A DNA stretch of 64,000 nucleotides, taken from contig JAMLIK010000001.1 of the NCBI GenBank assembly GCA_023954195.1, positions 186,001-250,000 on the forward strand. Reading direction: 5' to 3'. Source of the stretch: Xanthobacteraceae bacterium (GTDB taxonomy: Bacteria; Pseudomonadota; Alphaproteobacteria; Rhizobiales; Xanthobacteraceae). The position numbers and the translations under genes are program-made. Under the pieces are notes generated by a model. That model did not search any database, had not been told where the DNA came from, and saw only the letters and a program-made list of their open reading frames with translations. Shown one piece after another: positions 59,547 through 64,000 of the stretch (the stretch's first letter is position 1; every line of letters begins with the position of its first letter).

Positions 59547-60896
59547 CCGTAGCGGGACGATGAAGTCGGTGCCGAGCCCGGTTTCGTTGCGGTTGAGCCC
59601 CTGATCCGAGACGATGATCGAACTGCCGGTGGTCAACGCCTCGGCGAGCCGGGTCGCGGTTTCCGCCGGAATGGTGAGGCGATCGAGCGCCTCGGTCGCG
59701 GTGCCGGCGTGCGTCGCGGTTGCGATCTCGCCGGTGTCGAGATCCTGCCGCTGCCGCGCGGCGTGGTGGCTCGCGACCCTGGCGCGGGCCTCGACGGGGA
59801 GCGACAGCGCCGACCAGCGGAACGTGACGGTCCTGTCGCCGTCGCCCGGCGCGGTCACCGCCTGCGCGGTGAAGACATGGGTGCCGAGCGGACGATCGCC
59901 GGGCGCCACCGTGATCGGCACGTCGAACAGCGGCGCGAAGTTCTGCCGGACGTAGAGCCTGGCGTCCTTGCCGCTGATGAAAACCGCGATCGGTCCGCTG
60001 CGTTTTGGCGTGGGCGGCGCGGCGGCCGGCGCTGGGGCGGCGTCGGACGATGCGAGGCCGGTGGTCGTCGGCTCGGTCACGGTAGCGACGGCCGATGTCA
60101 GCGACGGCCGCAGATCCGCCAGATCGATGGCGATCGCCGTGGTCGCGGTATCGCCTTTGGCGTCGGCTTGCGCGGGTTCCGGCGCGGGCGGCGGGGCGGG
60201 CTCCGGCTTGCGGGTGGCGAGGAGCGGATGCGAGATGGGAACCGGGCTGACCTCGTTGGCGGTGACAACGACGCGCGCGCCCATCCGGGTCCAGCCCCAC
60301 AGCTCGGTCGCGAACCGGTTCGGCATGCGGATACAGCCGTGCGAGGCCGGATAGCCCGGCAGCACGCCGGCGTGCATGGCGATGCCCGACCATGTCAGCC
60401 GCTGCATGTAAGGCATCGGCGCGCCGCTATAGATGTTGGAGCGGTGCCACTTGTTCTTCTGGATCACGCTGAAGATGCCGAGCGGCGTGGCGTGGCCCGG
60501 CATGCCGGTGGACACCGGAGTTTCCGCGAACAGGCCGTCCGCGTCATAAACTTTCAGTGACTGATGTTTGATCGACACCGTGACGATCACCGGATTATGC
60601 GGTTTTCGCGTCGGCGCCACGGTTTCCTTCACCTTGACCCGCGCCGCCCTCGGGCGGCGGTGACGGACCGGTCGCGGCGGAGGCGGAGTATCCGGCTCGA
60701 AGACCATTTCGTCCGACCCGGAATACGGCGGCCAGGAATCCGGCGGCCAAGAATCCGGCGACCAGGCCATGGCTGGCGCGAGACTCGCCAGCACGACGGC
60801 CGAGGACAGGAGCGCCGTGGCGCAGAGACGGGAGGCGCGGCCGCGAGCCGACGGGAAGTCGGCCCACGTCCCGGCGGGAACCTGTTTGATACGCAA
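59544..60896 (-). CDS. L,D-transpeptidase (YkuD domain), exported
   Basis: A 450-residue envelope enzyme that cross-links peptidoglycan or links lipoproteins to it. A signal-like segment ends near residue 44 (APAMA). A PPDSWPPDSWPPYSG repeat follows at 46-60. The YkuD domain runs about 100-215 with H175, H186 and C188 in SHGCIR, the catalytic set. A Pro/Ala linker leads to a C-terminal region (about 300-450) that is less conserved. The start is TTG with AAGGAAG 7 bases upstream; it is out of frame with another TTG. The stop comes from a repeat edge. Confidence 0.88.
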   Translation of the reverse strand: MRIKQVPAGTWADFPSARGRASRLCATALLSSAVVLASLAPAMAWSPDSWPPDSWPPYSGSDEMVFEPDTPPPPRPVRHRRPRAARVKVKETVAPTRKPHNPVIVTVSIKHQSLKVYDADGLFAETPVSTGMPGHATPLGIFSVIQKNKWHRSNIYSGAPMPYMQRLTWSGIAMHAGVLPGYPASHGCIRMPNRFATELWGWTRMGARVVVTANEVSPVPISHPLLATRKPEPAPPPAPEPAQADAKGDTATTAIAIDLADLRPSLTSAVATVTEPTTTGLASSDAAPAPAAAPPTPKRSGPIAVFISGKDARLYVRQNFAPLFDVPITVAPGDRPLGTHVFTAQAVTAPGDGDRTVTFRWSALSLPVEARARVASHHAARQRQDLDTGEIATATHAGTATEALDRLTIPAETATRLAEALTTGSSIIVSDQGLNRNETGLGTDFIVPLR

Positions 60897-61066
60897 CGCA
60901 ACGCTTCCTTACATGCCGGTTCGCCGCCGGCCTTGACGCCTGCGCGCAAATATCTCGACTGGCGGGAAATATCCGACAAATCCCCTCATTTTGCCTTAAC
61001 GCGCGGCCCTACCGCAGCGCGGCATGGCGTCCTATATGGACGGCCTGACGTTGATGGAGACATTTG

Positions 61067-61624
61067 ATGAGATCGGGTCGATGGCCGCGCGAGGAAATTC
61101 GCCCCAAACTGATCGGGCTTGCCGTCGTGGTGTTCGCCCTGCTGACCGCCTGGTCGGCTTTCGCGGCCGAGGAGCCGGACCTGATCTTCCGGCGCTCGAC
61201 CGTGTTCAAGTGGATGAGTCCCAACGACAAGCTCGCCACCTACGGTCTGGACGATCCCGAAATCGAGGGCGTCGCCTGCCATTTCACCGTGCCGGAAAAG
61301 GGCGGCTTCAAGGGCTGGCTGGGACTGGCCGAGCAGGTCTCGGACATTTCGCTGTCGTGCCGCCAGACCGGGCCGATCCGCTTCAAGACGGGCGCCAAGC
61401 TGGAGCAGGGCGAGGACATGTTCAGCCAGCGGCGTTCGCTGATGTTCAAGAAGATGCAGATCGTGCGCGGCTGCGACGCCAAGCGCAACACATTGGTGTA
61501 CATGGTCTATTCCGACAAGCTGATCGACGGCTCGCCGCAGAACTCGACCGCTTCGGTGCCGATCATGCCGTGGGGCGCGAGCGACGCCCCCGTGCCGAAA
61601 TGCGGCGATTTCTTCAATAAATAG
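61067..61624 (+). CDS. CreA family protein
   Basis: A 185-residue exported protein of the CreA family. A signal peptide ends WSAFAAE at about residue 34. The mature part has four cysteines (VACHF, SLSCRQ, RGCDA, PKCGDF) and the family motifs RSLMFKKMQIVR and SPQNSTASVPIMPW. The function of CreA is unknown. The ATG at 61067 is preferred over the TTG just before it because of a GGAGA box upstream. It converges on the gene at 61640. Confidence 0.88.
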   Translation: MRSGRWPREEIRPKLIGLAVVVFALLTAWSAFAAEEPDLIFRRSTVFKWMSPNDKLATYGLDDPEIEGVACHFTVPEKGGFKGWLGLAEQVSDISLSCRQTGPIRFKTGAKLEQGEDMFSQRRSLMFKKMQIVRGCDAKRNTLVYMVYSDKLIDGSPQNSTASVPIMPWGASDAPVPKCGDFFNK

Positions 61625-61639
61625 GGCCGGTTCTGAAAT

Positions 61640-61897
61640 CTAGCGCCGCGCGCCCTGGCGCGAGACGCATTCGACCCGGCGCACCACGCCGGCGCTGCTC
61701 AATTGCGCGCCGGTCACCTGCTTGATCTGTCCGGTCGGGCAGGTGCCGTCATCGACAAGAATGCGCTGACCGAGCCGCAGATTGACGATATCCCGCTCGC
61801 TCGCCACCTGCTCGGCGCCGACCCCGCGCGCCGGCAGCAGCGCCGCCGCGCCGCAAGCGAGGCCGAGACCGATCATCGTCCATTTTCCCAAGCGCAC
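61640..61897 (-). CDS. Small secreted protein of unknown function
   Basis: From the GTG at 61897 (RLGKWTMIGLGLACG) the product has 85 residues: a signal peptide to about VGAEQ, then ASERDIVNLRLGQRILVDDGTCPTGQIKQ and a tail with RRVECVSRQ. Two cysteines may form a disulfide. AAGGA lies 10 bases before the GTG; ATG starts at 61945 and 61876 are alternatives. Similar short secreted proteins occur in Bradyrhizobium relatives; no function is known. Confidence 0.6.
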   Translation of the reverse strand: MRLGKWTMIGLGLACGAAALLPARGVGAEQVASERDIVNLRLGQRILVDDGTCPTGQIKQVTGAQLSSAGVVRRVECVSRQGARR

Positions 61898-62064
61898 CGT
61901 GGCGGGTTCCTTGCATCGACCGGACGCCAGTTTAATGGCCCGCATGCGATTCTGACAGGCCGATATGGCGCGACAATCCCCGCCCGGATGTGATTTGATG
62001 CCGTCCAAGAGCCGGATCCAAAGCCGGATCCGATGTCCGGCCGCATCGGCCGAAAGGGGGGAGC

Positions 62065-63348
62065 ATGAGCGCCAACGACAACAAGAAACGCATTTTCGAT
62101 GCCGTCGATGCCGGCTTCGACGCTCAACTGGAAACCACCAGACAGCTTGTTGCCATACCCAGCACGCGCGGCGCGGAAGGCCCTTGCCAGGATTTGATCG
62201 GCGACCTGTTGCGCGCGCGCGGCTACGAGGTGGACGACTGGCATATCAATCTCGACGACCTCAAGGGCCTGCGCGGCTACGGTCCGATCGAGCACGATTT
62301 TTCCCGCGCGCGCACCGTGGTCGGCACCTACCGGCCGGCGACCGAGGTGGGCAAGTCGCTGATTATTCAGGGCCATTGCGACGTGGTGCCGGCGGGACCG
62401 CTAGACATGTGGGAGACGCCGCCGTTCCAGCCGACCATCAAGGACGGCCGGATGTACGGTCGCGGCGCCTGCGACATGAAATCCGGCACCATCGCCGCGC
62501 TGTATGCCCTCGACGCCATCAGGGCCGCGGGGTTGAGGCCGACCGCGCGGATCCATTTCCAGTCGGTGATAGAGGAGGAATCGACCGGCGTCGGCGCGCT
62601 CTCGACCATTCAGCGCGGCTATCGCGCCGATGCCTGCTTCATTCCGGAGCCGACCGAGGGCCACATGATCCGCTCGCAGGTCGGGGTGATCTGGTTCCGG
62701 ATCCGGGTGCGCGGCTTCCCGGTGCATGTCTATCAGGCCGGCGCGGGCTCCAACGCCATCACCGCCGCCTATCACCTGATCCAGGCGGTGGAGAAGCTGG
62801 AAATCGAATGGAACAAGCGCGCGGCAGGCGACAAGTATTTCAAGGACGTCAATCACCCGATTAATTTCAATCCGGGCATCATCAAGGGCGGCGACTGGGC
62901 CTCCAGCGTGCCGGCTTGGTGCGATGTCGATTGCCGGATCGCGGTGCTGCCGGGCTGGTCGATCGCGGAGTGCCAGAAGGAGATTCTCGCCTGCGTCACC
63001 AACGCGGCGCGCGATCATCGTTTCCTGTCGAACAACCCGCCGCAGGTGGAGTGGTCGGGATTCCTCTCGGAGGGCTATGAACTGACCGATTCGGCCGCGC
63101 CGGAGGCCGCCTTCGCCAAGGCGTTCGACGCCGTCTATGGCGGCGCGGTGCCGGAGCGCGCCTTCACGGCGTTGACCGATACGCGGTTCTACGGCCTTAA
63201 CGCCGGCATCCCGAGCCTGTGCTTCGGCGCCTCGGGCGAGGCCATGCACGGCTTCAACGAATATGTGGATCTGGAATCGCTGCGGAAATCCACCAAGGCG
63301 ACGGCGCTATTCATCGCGGAATGGTGCGGGGTGGAGCCACTGCAATAA
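62065..63348 (+). CDS. M20-family metallopeptidase (ArgE/DapE/acylase-type)
   Basis: A 427-residue zinc-dependent deacylase or peptidase. Metal ligands are visible in order: IQGHCDVVPAG, RGACDMKSG, IEEESTGVGAL, PEPTEGH and EAMHGFNEY. A dimerisation domain sits in the middle (about 185-300). The family includes ArgE, DapE and various amino-acid deacylases; which one cannot be told. A GGGGAG box precedes the ATG. The thioesterase gene follows after 14 bases. Confidence 0.9.
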   Translation: MSANDNKKRIFDAVDAGFDAQLETTRQLVAIPSTRGAEGPCQDLIGDLLRARGYEVDDWHINLDDLKGLRGYGPIEHDFSRARTVVGTYRPATEVGKSLIIQGHCDVVPAGPLDMWETPPFQPTIKDGRMYGRGACDMKSGTIAALYALDAIRAAGLRPTARIHFQSVIEEESTGVGALSTIQRGYRADACFIPEPTEGHMIRSQVGVIWFRIRVRGFPVHVYQAGAGSNAITAAYHLIQAVEKLEIEWNKRAAGDKYFKDVNHPINFNPGIIKGGDWASSVPAWCDVDCRIAVLPGWSIAECQKEILACVTNAARDHRFLSNNPPQVEWSGFLSEGYELTDSAAPEAAFAKAFDAVYGGAVPERAFTALTDTRFYGLNAGIPSLCFGASGEAMHGFNEYVDLESLRKSTKATALFIAEWCGVEPLQ

Positions 63349-63362
63349 TAAGGAGGCGCGGC

Positions 63363-63761
63363 GTGGACCTGCTCGACAAGATCAATTCCATGAAAATGCC
63401 GTTCGCGGAGCTGAAGGGGGTGACCTTCGTCGAGGCCACGCCGGAGCGGGTGGTGGCGCGAATGCTGGTGCGGCCGGACCTGTGTACGCTCGGCCACGCG
63501 ATCCACGGCGGCGCGGTGATGGCGCTGGCGGATTCGGTCGGCGCGGCGGCCACCGTCATCAACCTGCCGGCCGACGCCAAGGGCACCACGACGATCGAGA
63601 GCAAGACCAATTTCGTCGGCGCGGCCCGCGAGGGAACCACGGTGACGGCGACCGCCACGCCGGTGCATCGCGGCCGCCGCACCCAGGTCTGGCAGACCCG
63701 AGTCGAAGGCGAGGACGGCAAACTGGTCGCCGTGACGACCCAGACCCAGATGGTCCTTTGA
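63363..63761 (+). CDS. Hotdog-fold thioesterase (PaaI type)
   Basis: A 132-residue thioesterase of the PaaI/YbgC-like hotdog family that cleaves acyl- or aryl-CoA thioesters. The signature HGGAVMALADSVGAAAT holds the likely catalytic residues. It starts with GTG; AAGGAGG lies 6 bases upstream. It is close to the M20 gene, so they probably share a transcript. Substrate unknown. Confidence 0.9.
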   Translation: MDLLDKINSMKMPFAELKGVTFVEATPERVVARMLVRPDLCTLGHAIHGGAVMALADSVGAAATVINLPADAKGTTTIESKTNFVGAAREGTTVTATATPVHRGRRTQVWQTRVEGEDGKLVAVTTQTQMVL

Positions 63762-63795
63762 TACCTTAACAGTTTGTTACGGTTAATGATTCAGC

Positions 63796-63812
63796 CGCGA
63801 CATCCGGTCGCG
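63796..63812 (+). terminator. Possible terminator after the thioesterase gene
   Basis: CGCGAC at 63796-63801 pairs with GTCGCG at 63807-63812 around a 5-base loop, followed by ATTTG. It is a short, weak hairpin about 35 bases past the stop. Confidence 0.3.
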
Positions 63813-63844
63813 ATTTGAGACAAATTTGCCACTTGCAATTTATG

Positions 63845-63855
63845 GTGCAGCGCAC
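63845..63855. promoter_or_regulatory. GTGC-AGC-GCAC palindrome
   Basis: A perfect spaced palindrome 65 bases before the start of the last gene, in an A+T-rich stretch. It has the same GTGC-N3-GCAC core as the site at 45931. It may be an operator, but 11-base matches of this kind can arise by chance. Confidence 0.3.
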
Positions 63856-63919
63856 AATATCCGAAGTCTAGGGAACGACGCCTCCTTGTAGGGCTTGTGC
63901 CAACAAAGGAGATTGGACC

Positions 63920-64000
63920 ATGCGCGACGAGATCAATGCGATCGGCTTGCCCGGCGTAGTCAGGCGACTGGATCGGCAGGAGATGCCGTTGCTGCGCGAA
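63920..64000 (+). CDS. N-terminal fragment of an unidentified protein (cut by window end)
   Basis: Only 27 residues are visible, starting MRDEINAIGLPGVV and continuing RRLDRQEMPLLRE. AAAGGAG lies 8 bases before the ATG, so the start is firm. The RRLDRxxMPLL pattern is reminiscent of the first strand and helix of GNAT acetyltransferases of this bacterial family, but the fragment is too short for a call. Confidence 0.6.
   Translation, partial: MRDEINAIGLPGVVRRLDRQEMPLLRE

Overview
The window is dense, GC-rich chromosomal DNA of an alphaproteobacterium. The most likely home is the Nitrobacteraceae/Bradyrhizobiaceae (Bradyrhizobium, Rhodopseudomonas, Nitrobacter, Afipia and relatives). Grounds are the gene orders fabD-fabG-acpP-fabF-mltG-yicC-gmk, lptF-lptG-lptD-surA-pdxA-rsmA and pgsA-like/hda-like/ppk/ppx, the short-form ArgC, and palindromic intergenic repeats of types that recur in that family. 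About 60 protein genes are called, the first and last cut by the window edges. No rRNA, tRNA, insertion sequence, prophage or CRISPR array was seen.

Layout. 1-6420: fatty-acid synthesis (fabD, fabG, acpP, fabF), then mltG, yicC and gmk. 6442-9134 (minus): a secreted caspase-like protein with two paralogous secreted proteins of unknown function. 9247-18152 (minus): an alcohol dehydrogenase, then rsmA, pdxA, a SurA-like chaperone, lptD, lptG and lptF. 18476-24634: pepA, holC, a lipoprotein, an ABC-F ATPase, a Gly/Trp-rich secreted protein and ndk. 24859-33758: a TerC-family membrane protein, a PanE-like reductase, purM-purN, a CDP-alcohol phosphatidyltransferase, an Hda-like protein, and the polyphosphate pair ppk and ppx. 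33938-45708: an orphan Rieske protein, rnd, aspS, maeB, parE, a DedA protein, argC and rimO. 46072-50611: nitrite uptake and reduction (FNT channel, siroheme nitrite reductase, Fe-S flavoprotein reductase, 48-residue membrane peptide). 50617-58256: 5-oxoprolinase pxpB-pxpC-pxpA, an RraA-like protein, a cupin, a DUF2147 protein, an amidase and a 2-hydroxyacid dehydrogenase. 58405-64000: DoxX, a RibD-C/DHFR-like reductase, an L,D-transpeptidase, CreA, a small secreted protein, an M20 deacylase, a PaaI-type thioesterase and the start of one more gene.

Most of the window is ordinary core genome. The parts worth a second look are: the caspase-like protein with its two secreted partners sharing the motif SGSMGGTIGNREKSLSG; a dispersed palindrome whose edge supplies the stop codon of three unrelated genes; a second repeat group with CGTCAT/ATGACG ends that sits mostly between convergent genes; a perfect CRP-type palindrome upstream of the DUF2147 gene; a near-sigma-54 promoter with an adjoining palindrome upstream of the nitrite operon; and a Rieske protein with no cytochrome bc1 partners nearby. 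All calls come from reading the sequence; no database search was run.
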